64,000 nucleotides of DNA. It comes from Rhodosorus marinus. Taxonomy: Eukaryota > Rhodophyta > Stylonematophyceae > Stylonematales > Stylonemataceae. Every line of letters begins with the position of its first letter. Position 1 is the first letter of the stretch. Made by a program: the position numbers and the translations under genes. Below are positions 1 through 11,882 of the stretch, piece by piece. Below the pieces are notes generated by a model. That model was not told the DNA's origin. It did no database searches and worked only from the letters and a program-made list of their open reading frames with translations. Location of the stretch: positions 1,178,001 to 1,242,000 of the forward strand of contig JAMWBK010000007.1 of assembly GCA_029953675.1 (NCBI GenBank), in the 5' to 3' direction.

Positions 1-2
1 GA

Positions 3-272
3 TCCTTGATCTTGGAGCACAGAGCTCATCGAAATTACTTGGGAGCCATCGATAGACTCCATGAGAAAGGTCAAACGCCGAATTTCTGGATCAAGTTTTG
101 GCTCTCCTTCTCCGAGCGCCCGCCCGTTCACGAGCTCTTTCGTGTTGTCAACCAAGAACAAGTGCTAGAACACAGCGTGCTTCACCAATTCTGGTACTGC
201 TCTGTAAACGACGTTAACCCGCCTCCTATAGTTCTTTATTTTGCAGTCGCAAAGTTTGGGAATATGTGCTAG
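3..272 (+). CDS. possible 3' end of a gene entering from the left edge
   Basis: The reading frame is open from the left edge of the window and closes at 272, giving about 89 residues rich in aromatic and charged residues (for example NFWIKFWLSFSERPP). I do not recognise a family. No ATG lies near the start, which would fit a truncated last exon, but a chance open frame of this length is quite possible. The only support is that the frame is open to the edge. Confidence 0.18.
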   Translation, partial: SLILEHRAHRNYLGAIDRLHEKGQTPNFWIKFWLSFSERPPVHELFRVVNQEQVLEHSVLHQFWYCSVNDVNPPPIVLYFAVAKFGNMC

Positions 273-1179
273 TAGTTGCGGTGGTGAGTTTGTGTATGGC
301 TCCACGTGTCGAACGTCCCTAATAGAGGGTGAGAACCCTTCGGTGTCGTGTCTCAGCACTTAGGGAGGATTAGAATTCCATACCATATCCATCGGCGCGA
401 CGTGCGGAGAAGTAGCATGTTTTTTTTATTCTCCGCTTCTTTTCTCCTCCTTTGTAGTCTGGCAGTTGTGCCTACGCCGCGTCATCAATCCGAGCAAGCA
501 GTAAAAGTACCCCTAATGGGTCCCTTTGGGTCCTGTTGTGACGAATTGATGACGCTTTGATGTTGGAGGCGAGCGGTTTACGCTTTCAGTAGTGTTTCCC
601 CCCACCTCTTTGTCAGTCTCGGAGTAAACAGATGCAATCCATTGGTCCGAGCTCAATCGAAGAAACTCTTTTAAGTTCAATCACAAAGAAACGGTGAAAA
701 CTTGAAAAGGTTGTGATGTTGATCATAATGACGAGTTTCGGTAATTTGGAGAAGGGAGCTGTCCGGCTTTTTCCAGTCATGCAACTATGGATCAGAATCA
801 CCTCGGCTGGGGGAACTGGGCGAAGCTCGACCCACTTGTCTTAGTAGAGCGAGTTCTTGTGCTTTGAGATTAATATCGATCTTTTCATTGTACAGAAGAG
901 TGCTACAATTTGCGCGGTCTCTTCGATCCAAGCGAAGAAGGTCCACTCCATGAATGCTATTGTCCGCAGTTAGTCCAAGGGGTGGCTCCCAAGGTATCGG
1001 GTGCTCAACTACATCGAAAAGCTTGCTGCACGTGAAGAACCCGAAGCTAATTTTTTTGACTACGTTCACCTATCACACACCCGCAACAAGCTTGTCTGAC
1101 GGAGTAGATTTTTTGCTGGTATAGCACCAGGCGCTCTTGTTTCAAAAGACCTGGTACACAGTCAACAGCAGCATGGATC
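273..1179. other. intergenic, no gene recognised
   Basis: About 0.9 kb. Short overlapping frames on both strands (for example 785-1069 minus) have no recognisable motif and look like chance. Nothing else is supported here. Confidence 0.5.
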
Positions 1180-2364
1180 TCATATCTCGAACAGTTTCAG
1201 GGGTTCTCCCGACTCTACATTAATGCTTGAAGTGTTTAGATAGGTCTCTCGCCAGCCGACTGGTTTGTAGAACTCAATCCCATAAGCGAACTGGGTCGTC
1301 TCCCTATCCAGCGTCAAGCCCTCAACCCTCACCCGTTTTGACGAGTGCACAACCATCGCTCCGTCCCTCCCCGAGCTGTCCCTTATGGAAATGTCCTGTA
1401 CCGAGAGATCCCTGCAAGCCTCGAACTCTATCGGAGCGAACTGCTCTCTCGTCCCTTCGACTCTCAAGTCCGAGAGACTTAGAAAGTCAATGTACTTCAG
1501 GAGAATCGGCCTACGGCAGTCAATAAAGACCATGCCGGTGATGTTGATATGTCCGTGACCAGGTCGGTGAGTCTGAGATAAAATTCCATACTTGTTTGCG
1601 ACTCCCACGACGTTGGTGATCTCTACCCGGTTGTTGGTTTCAAGTTCTGATCTTTGGTGGTCCTGTATTGCTATCGTATAGTAGCATCCCCTGGCGTAGA
1701 CGTTCCGAATCACAATGTCCTCAACCCCATCCCCAACCTCCACTGCACCTCTGAGATCACTGTTGAATGCTTTGATATTCTCGACCAGCACATGGCTCGT
1801 AGTAATCGCTCCGTCTCCAGCGGTGGTTAGAGCGACGAGGTCGCGGTTGTTTCCGGTCCCTGTAATGTCCCGAATAACACCATTTCTGACCGGTTCAGGA
1901 TCAATCTTGGAGCTTCTTGAGGCATGAACCATTATTCCGTCTCTTGAGGAGTTCACTAGCCTTCCCCTCTCGAGAATGAAGTTGCCGGCGCTCACCCACA
2001 GAAGTGACTGCCTCTGACTTTGCGGTATTGTTCCTTTGTTCCCTATCAGAATGAAATCAGTTATACTGACACCCTTCGATGCAACCCATATGGCCGGTTT
2101 CCTCCGAATGCCAGGCATAAGGCGCACCCGCACACCCCGAATTGTCATCGGCCGATGAACCTGAACCGATGTATTTGTTTGCCATACGCATCCTTCGCTT
2201 GCGACTAGTTCGGAGCCCGCAGGAGCTCTCCAAACCTGATCTCGAAGATCTTCTTTACATTCCAACTCTATAACCTCCGCAGTAACCTGAACCCTAGTCA
2301 GCAAACTAGCTAGGATTGCTATCCACACGAGTTTCCTCTTAAATACAGTAGACATGTTCTTCAT
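1180..2364 (-). CDS. secreted parallel beta-helix (pectate-lyase-superfamily fold) protein
   Basis: Single-exon gene, 394 residues, starting at an ATG at 2364. Residues about 1-29 form a signal peptide: basic start (FKRK), a hydrophobic run (LVWIAILASLLTRV) and a likely cleavage site near VTA-E. The rest is a chain of roughly 20-25-residue rungs with alternating hydrophobics and stacked Asn, Val and Ile (for example VEDIVIRNVYARGCYY, INITGMVFIDCRRPILL), the signature of a right-handed beta-helix. Cysteines occur at the N-terminal cap. I see no polygalacturonase or pectate-lyase catalytic motif that I can name, so the substrate is unknown. Plausible roles are cell-wall or mucilage polysaccharide binding or cleavage, or adhesion. 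The gene at 5077-6282 is a clear paralogue with the same order of blocks, including GAVEV(G/S)DGVEDI and AIQDH/DIQDH. The secreted beta-helix assignment is firm; the function is open. Confidence 0.82.
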   Translation of the reverse strand: MKNMSTVFKRKLVWIAILASLLTRVQVTAEVIELECKEDLRDQVWRAPAGSELVASEGCVWQTNTSVQVHRPMTIRGVRVRLMPGIRRKPAIWVASKGVSITDFILIGNKGTIPQSQRQSLLWVSAGNFILERGRLVNSSRDGIMVHASRSSKIDPEPVRNGVIRDITGTGNNRDLVALTTAGDGAITTSHVLVENIKAFNSDLRGAVEVGDGVEDIVIRNVYARGCYYTIAIQDHQRSELETNNRVEITNVVGVANKYGILSQTHRPGHGHINITGMVFIDCRRPILLKYIDFLSLSDLRVEGTREQFAPIEFEACRDLSVQDISIRDSSGRDGAMVVHSSKRVRVEGLTLDRETTQFAYGIEFYKPVGWRETYLNTSSINVESGEPLKLFEI

Positions 2365-5076
2365 GTAACACGGTACAGCCCAATAACTTAAAGCTCTAGA
2401 TTACAAACGAGGCGAGCCGTTCGGTCCCCCTCAGCAACCTCATCCAAGCGTATTTTACACAACCACCCCGTCGTCGGACTGCACCCAAACTTCATCGTTC
2501 GTCAACTTCTGATTTGAATCATCCAGGCTTCTTAAATCTTCTCACACATTGATGGTTACATCACCAGAATTCAAAAAACAGCATCCAAACTCCAACGTCC
2601 TCTCAGAATTCTCCTCCGCATCGGCCACAACGGACATGACTTGCCAAACCCGAGCTCTGATTGCCATCCAATGCGGGCAGTGTCCGTTTCAAGAAAGCTC
2701 GGCTCCCCCCAACAAAGGTATGAAAACAATTAATTTATACCACGTATTTAGAAACGGTAATATTTCAAATTCATTTTATGACAACGTTAGTTGAAAAAAT
2801 AAGTAATTTAAAACTACTGTTGAACCGACAATTCTATTCGTTCGTTTTTGATGCACTGAGAATTTTAGTAATATTAATTTTGGTTTATACAAATGAATGA
2901 TGAATAATTATGCACCATTTTTTCAGTCGGAAAATCTAGGCTGGATAATGATTGAACGTTTTGGGTTTTGGATTGAACTTGACGGTTTTTTCATCTGGGT
3001 GTTGTCGTCAGTGGTTCGGCTCCAGTCGAGAAGGGTTGAGCTGTGGATGTGACATGCACCGCTCACTACCGAGAAAATGAGGAGGGAAGGTTGATCAGAG
3101 CTGTTGAAGACTTATGGTCCGGCATTGTGTCCGATTGAGAGTCGTTGGCGCGGTTCTTGAACTTATCTGACTTCGAAGGGATAGTGCTGACGACATCAGG
3201 AAGAGTCACTTCAATTCATTCCCCAGTCTGATTCCGTCCAAGACACGTCGGTGACGCAAGTACGCTGGGAAAGGGGTTGCCTCAATTGGATGGGAAGTCC
3301 GCATTCTCGATCTCGACATTGGAGACGGGTCTGGCTCACCTGCTTGACCCGTTGATAATGTCCAAATCTCCTCTACCCCAAGTAAAAGGCCTTCGGACTT
3401 AAGAGAGTTGAACCGTGGCCATCAAGAAGGGTTATCCGCTCAACCTCTAATCGAATGTGTCGCCACTGTTTGCCTTGTTGACCTGAGCTCGACTGAACGT
3501 GCGAACCATTTCCGTTGATCACCTGAACCGCTTGGGGGTTTCATGCCACCATCGATGCTCACTATATTCGCGATCGTTCTTGCTCCTTGAGCTACCAGTC
3601 ACTCAATCCAGTCCCTACTGAAGAAACAAATAATTCTCTATCGATAATACCATCAAAAAAACTATTATATCCGTAAAATAAGAAAACGTTATAAGAAAAC
3701 TTGAACGTACAAATCTAAAAAGCCGATCTGATAAATTTAATAAAAGCATATTATACCGTATTTATCAGTACAACTCAAAAGAGGCAACTCTTCATAGCCG
3801 CCAATACAAAATCCTTTTTTCGATACTAATTACTGCGCACGTCATGTATTGGACAATTTTAAAACTAATTCATGTTGTCAATGATGGACCTTCGAAGTGC
3901 ACAGAGCGAGAGGCCCCGGAAGGAGAAGTGCACAGAGCGAGAGGCCCCGGAAGGAGAAGTGCACTTGAGAGATAGTTGGAGGAAACGTGAAGGATTCTTT
4001 GAAATTGTTCTACGAGAACTGAACATAAAAAGGTTCTTAGGACTCGATTGTGAGTCTTTAAATAGCAAGGCTGTTGATCTTTTGAGTGTTTTTAAGCATG
4101 AACGCCATCAGGGCGAGATATATCCTGTAGGGCAAAGGATCGAAGTTGTCCTTCCACAACTCCGTCTAAGGATTGATCGGATGAGATTATGTTGATGTAG
4201 AGAAACTAGAACGGTTGAGGCTTCCAGTTTTCGTTTAGAGCAAGTGAGAGCCTTGGGATTTGTGTACATCACCGTGGCAATATGCGTGTTGGAGCGGCTC
4301 ACTGCTTTGAGGGCGGGTAGGGAGGATTCTGGAAGTCGACCTGAGGCTGCTAGTTAGGTTTTGGGGGTTTTTCCTTGAATTCTGTTTCGTCTTTTTCCGC
4401 TAAGTCAGAACGGCACCATCAAAATGGCGTCCGTTTGATGTCCTTAGCTTTTGTCACTCAAAATTACCACTGTGTACGCAAAGCCACTGGGCTTCGGGAG
4501 AATGATTCAGTCCCGTTCGAGATGTCTTGCGATGTGTTTTTTTTTGTTTTTTTTGGCGTGGTTAGATCAGAACCTGGCTGCGGTGCAATGTACTGCTTAT
4601 GCATAGAAAAGTGAAAATTTCTGCTGGTCGGAGCAATTCCTTAAGTGTTCAGCGTGGTGATCGTCAACCGCGGAAGGATTGCGTATCTCCCTGGTAGAGA
4701 CCAGAGGCATCTGTTTGGTCGAGTGGACTAGCCAGCCGGATCCACGTTCCTCTCCACCAAGGCCGGTCGAGTGAACCCTTGGTGCCTGGTTCGTTGATCA
4801 AAGTGGCTCATGAAGGGGAAAGTTTCCCAGTGACTTTTGGCGAAATTACACGTTCGTGCAATTTTCGGATGTGCCAACATGGCAGCATTGTGTCTTTACA
4901 ATTTGCAAGGTACAAAAAAGCTATCCTTTTCTCTCATTCTCGTCGTAGACTGACAATTCTCACCTTTGTCAATCGCGGCGAATATTAGAGCCGCTTGTCT
5001 ACTTTCCATAACTTAAAAAAACGAGTATACTGTTGTTACAGATGAGCATTCTTCTCGTCTCCAGACAATTTGTGCT
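2365..5076. other. intergenic, AT-rich in part, no gene recognised
   Basis: This 2.7-kb stretch separates the two beta-helix paralogues. Short frames at 2549-2794, 3872-4195 and 4375-4614 on the plus strand have no recognisable domain. It contains the small tandem repeat at 3897-3964, listed separately. About 3640-3860 is strongly AT-rich. I see nothing else that I can support. Confidence 0.5.
3897..3964. repeat. 31-bp tandem repeat, 2.2 copies
   Basis: Two identical 31-bp units beginning gtgcacagagcgag lie at 3897-3927 and 3928-3958. A third copy starts (gtgcac) at 3959-3964. The exact copies suggest a recent replication-slippage event. The region is not inside a recognised gene. Confidence 0.85.
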
Positions 5077-6282
5077 CTAGCTTTGTCTGATCGTTCCTAT
5101 GTTGTTCGCTAACACAATATTCCCGAGGTTACTCTGCGGATTCGTTTCGAGGATTCTGATGCCAACGGTCTTCGCTGAAGCCACATCATTTTCCTCAACC
5201 ATCAAACTCTCAAAGTCCTTCGACAAAGTTGCAAGCACAGTGATGCCATACTTGAAGGCTGAGCCTGAAGTGAGTTTCACCGAGTAGACGCGGGCATTCT
5301 TGGAGTTTTTCACCCAAACTGCACTCACACTACCCAGTCTGTTACCAAAGTGGGCGTCGCGCAGGACGAGGTTGTCACAGTTCATCAGCTCGATTGCATT
5401 ACCAGTCCCCTTGTTCCCTTCACTCCTCACATTGTATATGGTGAGGTTCATGATATTCTTCAAAGACATAGTCCTTGTGCAACCCCGCGCATACACATCG
5501 GAGATTTCGATGTCGGAATGCCCAATATCGGTTGTCTCGGATCGAACAGCAAACTTGCACCTGTACGCGTGCACGTTCGAAATCTTTATCCGGTTGTTGC
5601 TCTCCAGTTTGCCCTTACTGTGGTCCTGAATATCCACAGCATAGACGCACCTTTCCGCGTAAATGTTGTCCACTATGATATCCTCCGCTCCGTCGCTGAC
5701 CTCCACCGCGCCCTTCTTCCTGCTCTTGTACGCACGGATATTCTTCACTGTAATATTCCTGGTCCCTCTTAGGCCATTGTCTCTTGTACTTATGGATACA
5801 ACGTCTCTTTCACAGCCATGTCCTTCAAGGTTCTCGAGGAGTCCTCCAACGATATCGCTCGCGCCTTGGTTCGCTCTGACGGCTACTCCATTCTGAGACG
5901 AATCGTAGAAAACTCCATTTCTGATTGTCACGTCGCTCTTGAAGACCAAGATCAGAGACATGCGGAAAGCTTCTTTGACAGAATCCTTGTTCCCGGTTAA
6001 GACGAAGTCCTCGATAATGACGCCTGGCTCCAGCACTTTGAAAATTGCTGTCAACCCTACTCCGCTCTTCAATTTTGCTCTCACTCCCCTAATTGTGATC
6101 CTGCTCCGTATCGAGATTGCGTTATCCACAGTCCATTCGCAATTGCTATTTGCACGGAGAAAATCACCGTCGCTCGCTGACTCGATCTGCTCCTCCAAAT
6201 CCTCTGAACAGCGTAACCATGTGGTCTTCGATGCGGCCAGCCAGACCAGCATCAAAATCACGAACACACGCATCTTGAACAT
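5077..6282 (-). CDS. secreted parallel beta-helix protein, paralogue of 1180-2364
   Basis: The frame is open back to 6435, but a start at 6282 (MFKMRV) is preferred. It places a signal peptide (MRVFVILMLVWLAASKT) at the N terminus and aligns with the start of the paralogue. The product is about 401 residues. After the signal come WLRCSEDLEEQI and CEW, matching the ECKEDL...CVW cap of the neighbour. Then follow repeated beta-helix rungs such as DIIVDNIYAERCVYAVDIQ and IEISDVYARGCTRTMSL. The C terminus (about residues 340-401) differs from the paralogue, with a VEENDVASAKT stretch. The two genes are in the same orientation, 2.7 kb apart, consistent with tandem duplication and divergence. No catalytic residues can be named. 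A role outside the cell, on polysaccharide, is an inference from the fold and signal peptide. Confidence 0.82.
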   Translation of the reverse strand: MFKMRVFVILMLVWLAASKTTWLRCSEDLEEQIESASDGDFLRANSNCEWTVDNAISIRSRITIRGVRAKLKSGVGLTAIFKVLEPGVIIEDFVLTGNKDSVKEAFRMSLILVFKSDVTIRNGVFYDSSQNGVAVRANQGASDIVGGLLENLEGHGCERDVVSISTRDNGLRGTRNITVKNIRAYKSRKKGAVEVSDGAEDIIVDNIYAERCVYAVDIQDHSKGKLESNNRIKISNVHAYRCKFAVRSETTDIGHSDIEISDVYARGCTRTMSLKNIMNLTIYNVRSEGNKGTGNAIELMNCDNLVLRDAHFGNRLGSVSAVWVKNSKNARVYSVKLTSGSAFKYGITVLATLSKDFESLMVEENDVASAKTVGIRILETNPQSNLGNIVLANNIGTIRQS

Positions 6283-6957
6283 CTTGGAGAACTGAAAAAT
6301 GGTCAGAGAGAGCTGACCAGAACGCCTTCTACAAGATTCCGACAAAGACGATATCGACTTCAACCGGTTGCCCCAGCACGCGTTCCTATCCAGCACCAGC
6401 TGCCCCGTCGCACGAAAGGCTGTACAGCCAAGCAAATCGATATATATATACGCTCAACAGTTCGATGGCATATTCGTTAAATACCGCAGAGCAGTTCGCG
6501 TCAAGAAAAAACCTTTTTCAAAACCTCCTTTTGGAGAACGCTACCCAACAGCCGCACTTCTCAATACAACCAATTCCATTCCCACCTCTCCTCCCCCGCC
6601 CCCCCCATTTAACGATCCTTCTCGTTGGTAAAAGCGCTGTTAACACACTAACATATACATCCAACCCCTCAGTCCCTCTCACTCTCTCCTCCCCCTGATC
6701 TATAGTCTCCCTCTCCCCCCTGGCACATTCCGGTCACAAAAACACAACTGTTGAAAAGCGTTTCTCTTCATTTTTGTTCGTTTCTAGAAGAATTGAACGT
6801 TTGCACAAACAATTTACTTAGCCCATCATCGGCAAAGCAGAGAGTGCCAACTCTACATTTCCTGAACCCCTATATTTCCCCACAACCTCTGTGAGGTCCG
6901 TACTAGTCATCTGATGCTAGTATGTCCGTTGAACTGTGTGATAGAAAAAAATACCTA

Positions 6958-7010
6958 GGGGGGGGGAGAGGGGGCGGGAGAAGGTGAAGGGGGGAAGAGG
7001 AAGAGGATCG
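6958..7010 (+). other. G-rich tract, possible G-quadruplex
   Basis: Four G-runs of three or more lie within about 37 bases on the plus strand: 9 G, then 5 G, 3 G and 6 G, with loops of roughly 3, 1 and 10 bases. The tract continues as a polypurine (AAGAGGAAGAGG). It is intergenic. Quadruplex folding is an inference from run spacing only. Confidence 0.5.
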
Positions 7011-7460
7011 GAATATGATACCAGAGAGAACTGGAACATGAATTAGGAAAACAAAAAAAAGAAGAAAGCTATTGGGTCAGTTTGTTCTGATTACCTGTCA
7101 AGATTGAACAAAACTGCACGAAGAATGCGCAGACTCTTTTCCGTTTCCCAGCGCCTTTTCGCTTTATTCCTAAAAAACTCTTTGGGTGATGGAAGTTCTT
7201 CTAATGAGTAGTTCCGCGTCCTCTCCCACCCTCCGTGTCTCGGGAATACAAAAAAGAAAGACAAAAAAAATCCTGTATTTGAAACTCAACGGGTAAAAAG
7301 GAGACACTGTTGATTTTTTTGTTCTGTTTTTGACCCCTTTGTGGATTCTTGTAGGCACATATCCACCAAAAATCGTTAAGCAAAAGCCGGGTTTATTTCG
7401 TCAATTCTTTTCTCGAGTTAGTTGTTTTTTTATTCCCAATTCGCTTCCCGCGAGGCCCAC

Positions 7461-7485
7461 TCCCCTCCCCTCCCCTCCCCTCCCC
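7461..7485. repeat. (TCCCC)5 microsatellite
   Basis: Five exact tandem copies of TCCCC, followed directly by CGGGGGG. The minus strand therefore reads GGGGA repeats, which can also stack as a quadruplex. It is intergenic. Confidence 0.85.
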
Positions 7486-10400
7486 GGGGGGTGGCATTTG
7501 GATTTCGCCTCTTCCCATAGATCCACTTGGGGCACCCCCAGGGTAATTCTGTCCAACCACTCTTTTGATATTTCAGTAGAAAAATGGATGGTGAGGAATA
7601 TGCTAAATATTCCTGAACATTCACTTCAACTCGCGTAAGAAACTCATAAAATTCATCTAAATGATATCCAATGGATGATTTGTATGACACAGCAGTTTGG
7701 CAACTCAAACTCAATATTTAGAATTTCAATATTCAAGTTCAATTCGTGAAAAAGTAGTTTTTCCAGAGTGCAGGAAACCTAATTTTTTTTGGCGGCGCGA
7801 GAGTTTGATAATCTAATCCCTACTCGCTCTAATCGTACGTTTGTGGGAATATTTCTAGGCCAGAACTTCACCGTTACTACACAGAAGCTCAATTCTGAAA
7901 TGGAAATAAGGAATATTCTGCCCAGAATGGTCAAAAATAGAGTTCTTTGTCGTTGACCTTGCATTCTTGGATCGCGCTGCCAAAGCGTTCTCACATATAG
8001 GGAGGGGGGGTTAGGAATTCGCCATTGGCGCGATCAACGATTGTTTTCATCGACATGGTTTGTCTCAGATCTTTGAAAAGCTTGACTAAAACGTCGTTTC
8101 CGGGGTGGACTTGTACTTTTTTTTTTTACGCATGTTAATATTCTCGAAATTTTGGCCTTGTTTTTTCATTTCTGACGCATATTCTTTTGCTTGTTTCATA
8201 TTCCGTCGAGCGCAGGACAAAAAAGAACAAACGTTTTCGGGAATATCCGTGTATATTATAGAGCTCTGCAGTCCTTACTTTAGAGGGGAACATTTGAGTT
8301 TCGACGGGTTATTATTGAGAACCGATTTTGATCAGAGCTAAACTCTCAAAATTGGCATTGCCGCATGCCCAAATCTTAAGATCCAAGCTCTACCAATGAT
8401 AGCACGGGAACTGAATCGACGCAGAATTGATTGGTGGAAAGGATTGAATTCCGTTGAAATTCCGGACGAAGTCGACTGTTACAAGGAGTGGGGCACTGGA
8501 GGTCAATCGTCGTCGACACCGAAGTCATCTGGAGACCGAGGAAAAGTGTACAATTATTGGGAGACATGGGCCATGATAAGGTATCCGTTGAGCTTGGACC
8601 CGTCGCAGACGCACCACAAGCAGAGCGGAGCATTCTAGTGCGGGGAAACCCGCCGAGCCTGGCTATCCAATTTTTGAGGACAAGAAGTATGGACACATAC
8701 CGTCCACCCCACCTTTTCCACGGACCGCTCGACTAGCATGCAATAACTACAGCTACATGGAAGTGACTTTTGATTGGTTAAATTATTAAATATATGATTT
8801 TCTTAAAAATAGGAGAAAACATGCTCAGACACCTCGACATCCTTGTATTCAGAAGTATTTTTTATTGTCATTGTGGGTTGATCCTGAGCTGCTTCTGCAA
8901 CCGCTGTGGACAAGCCACGCCACATCGGGATCGAAGCGCGAAAGTAGAAACCGTTTGAAAATTTGAAACAAACTGGGTAAATGAGGGATGGTCATACATT
9001 TTAGAGGGGGGGGATCGATTCTTTTGAAATGATCAGAAGTTTCACCTTCCCACCCCCACCCCCCCCTGCACTTTCTTCTAAACGGTTGGTAAGCCGGCGA
9101 CCTTGGAAGTTTTATCTGCTATTTTTTTCTCTCGGATATTGCACCTAAGAAGGTCACGTATATTGTTTCGAAAGTTTACGTTTTTTGGTGGCCGTTTCGA
9201 CACGAGGTCCCCCGCAAAAAGAAGGCATGCATTTAACAATTTACTAGTTATTTTTCCAACCTTCCAAACGCATGGTGCTGATTTCTTCTTTTTTTGAGGT
9301 TGAACCAGTCCGTGATATTAGACCGATGGAGGTGGTTAGCAAATGGAACAGAAAGCAAGGGACTCCCGACAAAAAACAACTGAACTTCCTCAAGAACGTG
9401 GAAACTATATTCTCAAGGAGGATTTTTTCAGTTTGGAATGATTCGTGAAATTGATGTTTTCGTGTTTAATGATTAAGTAACTTTGGATAGTTTGTGAAAA
9501 GTTTTTCGGTACTGAGAGACGTCGGTCTCTCTTTGGCTAATTAGTTGTTCGTTGCTTTAGTATTTCCGGGGATTTCTGTTTTGAAGCGCTAAGAGATAAC
9601 TACGTCTTGGAAGATGATGTGCATGTGTTATAAGGGGGTTGGCTGGTAGAGAAAGAAACGCCATCGTTTCAAATTACATGCCGGTGAATGAGAATGAGTG
9701 TGTATAGGGGAGAGATGGCTCACAATATTGCAACGAGCACATGGTATGCTTTTTGTTTTGCACGTCAACTGGCAAACGGGGAATTTTTAGTTAAGGAGAT
9801 GGTTGCTGGTGGCCCGGGAATTTCAATTTCCTTCAATCCGGGTTTAGAAAGTGCTAGCCCGCAGACAGCTCTCCGCGCCCCATCTCCACCTCAAGTTCCT
9901 TCTATTCGCACTTGAATGGAAGGATTTCTATATGTATCTCGCCCACCCAGTTCATCGTTCTGCTCCCGGACACGATGACACGTGTGAAGTGGGTGAGTGT
10001 TCCGAAGCTTCTATTAGGGAACGAACAGCTTTTAGGTTCTTTTCCACCAGCTCGGGATGGACTTGATGTTTATGGAGATGGGCAGGGGGCTTTTAGTGCC
10101 GGCTTCATCTGTTCCTTATATTTTTCACCAACGTTTTTGTAACACAAACTGCGTAACCCGTTGAAATTTTTTTAGTCTGCGTTACGAACTAACTTATGAA
10201 GCGAGTATCCGATCCCGAACGGATAACAAACTGATCAGGTATGGACTGTAAAGTGCACGGCACCCGGCCCCATCGCAATGGAGAGCGAAACAGCCCAGAC
10301 CAGACGTGCGCTACCCCCGCCCACTCCCATTTTCAAGCAACACGAACTGAGCTCGCAAGTTTCCGTAAGACTTGTAAGATGACATGTACGACCTTGCCAA

Positions 10401-11073
10401 AAAGTGTGTTTTTCGTTTATGCAAGGTTGAGCCACTAACGGTACTCGTTGCAACAAAAGGTTCGCGACAAGAAGATCCCTGGGCTTACTTCCGTTCGGCT
10501 TGCTCTCAGTCACTAGTTAGCTTCCACCAGTCATACTCAAGCGGCGAACGGCCTAGTGGCTTCGAAGACTTTTTTGGCGTGCGGGAACTGCCAGGCGCAG
10601 TGCAAAAAATCGCAGGTTGGCAGCAGCCAAGGGATCCGTTTTAATGCATTGCGACTGAATGTGTTGTTCAAACAATGCTTTTCCCAGTGCAGAAACCACT
10701 AAATCGCCATCAATCTAGTTTCCAGTCTCATATGAGTCGAGGACTTTTCGTTCCCAAACCGCCGTGTTTCAATCTCCCCCTTTTTTTCTTTTTTTTCGAT
10801 GCTCTTACCGCATAGACAAGGGCAAATCGTAGCCACGCAACCACGTCAGCGAGCTTGGAATGCCGGTTGTCTCCCCGGTTCACAACTCTACGTAGCCGCA
10901 TACGGGAGCCCAACATTCTGGTGCGGGGTTCACATCGCAGGATGAGTCCAGCGAGGTGAGTCCAGAGTCGAGAGTCGACTTTGCAATGTTGTTTTTTTTA
11001 TTCACTCGACTTTCGCCGAATCTAGCCAGGCACGAAGGACAGGCTGTCTTTGTTCGAAATCGACTGACACGTG

Positions 11074-11369
11074 CTCCATTAACGCGCGACGCAACGCGTG
11101 TCGGTGATCCAAATTGATTTTAAATTCCCTTTTTCTTTTTATCTTTTATCTATCTTGGATGCACCCCCTTGAGCTCTAATCCTGAGACGGAAGGTCGAAA
11201 CTTCCGTATTTATAGGCTTCCGGTTCATATCCTGGGTTTGCTAGACTACTATTATTAGATCTAGACTTTTCTAGTATTAGCCAAATATCAGCCATTTGGC
11301 TCGACTATTATTAGACCTGTTTTGGGCTACACACTCCTGACGGCTGACTTGTTCGGTCAGGACGTAACA
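11074..11369 (-). repeat. gypsy LTR, inverted (left) copy
   Basis: Read on the minus strand it begins TGTTACGTCCTGAC at 11369 and matches the right LTR (12893-13193) throughout. Shared features include the TAATAATAGTC and TATAAATACGGAAG stretches; the latter is a plausible TATA box. Homology stops at about 11074. The outer end is set only by where the two copies diverge, so the true LTR end may differ by several bases. Confidence 0.75.
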
Positions 11370-11882
11370 ACTCCTCCCCACTGAAAGAAAGAACTATCCG
11401 GTGGAAGAAGAAGCTGCCTTGTGGAGGTTTGTATAATACCGCATTTGTTTCTTGGCATTCTGGTTCTGCGGTAGTTGATGGTAGGGCAACCATCTCAAGT
11501 CGTCCGTTGTCTCGCCTTCAAAGTAAACGAAGTATTCGTTCAGGTTCTTTTCGTCTCGACGATGTCCAAAAACTGACTTCAACTCGCGCTGTGGTATGTC
11601 TGGTTGTAATGCGGGAACTACATGCGAGGCTTCAGGTTCCGGTCCATTGAACTTTCGTAATAACGAGACATGAAGAACATCATGTAGTTGAGAATTCCCC
11701 GGGAGCTCCAGCTTATATAGATGCTACGTTACCAATTTGGCGGGGGGCAAGGAGTGTTGATCCTGTTGGCGGCGTAGGAGGTTTGCGGCTGCTTCCGGTA
11801 AAGGGGTAGTCGGGGTATCGTCCGGAATAATGAGATCAGGTAGTAAGGATGGATTTGCCCCATAAAGAACCTGCGAAGCTTT

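Larger units (their letters stand above)
6283..11073. other. gene-poor region with low-complexity tracts
   Basis: This 4.8-kb stretch has no recognisable gene on either strand. It holds a pyrimidine-rich block (about 6570-6722), a G-rich block (6958-7010), a (TCCCC)5 array (7461-7485) and several homopolymer A/T runs. The longer frames (for example 8376-8696 minus, 8488-8736 plus, 10235-10513 minus) overlap one another on opposite strands and show no motif I can name. Old transposon debris is possible but I cannot show it. Confidence 0.5.
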
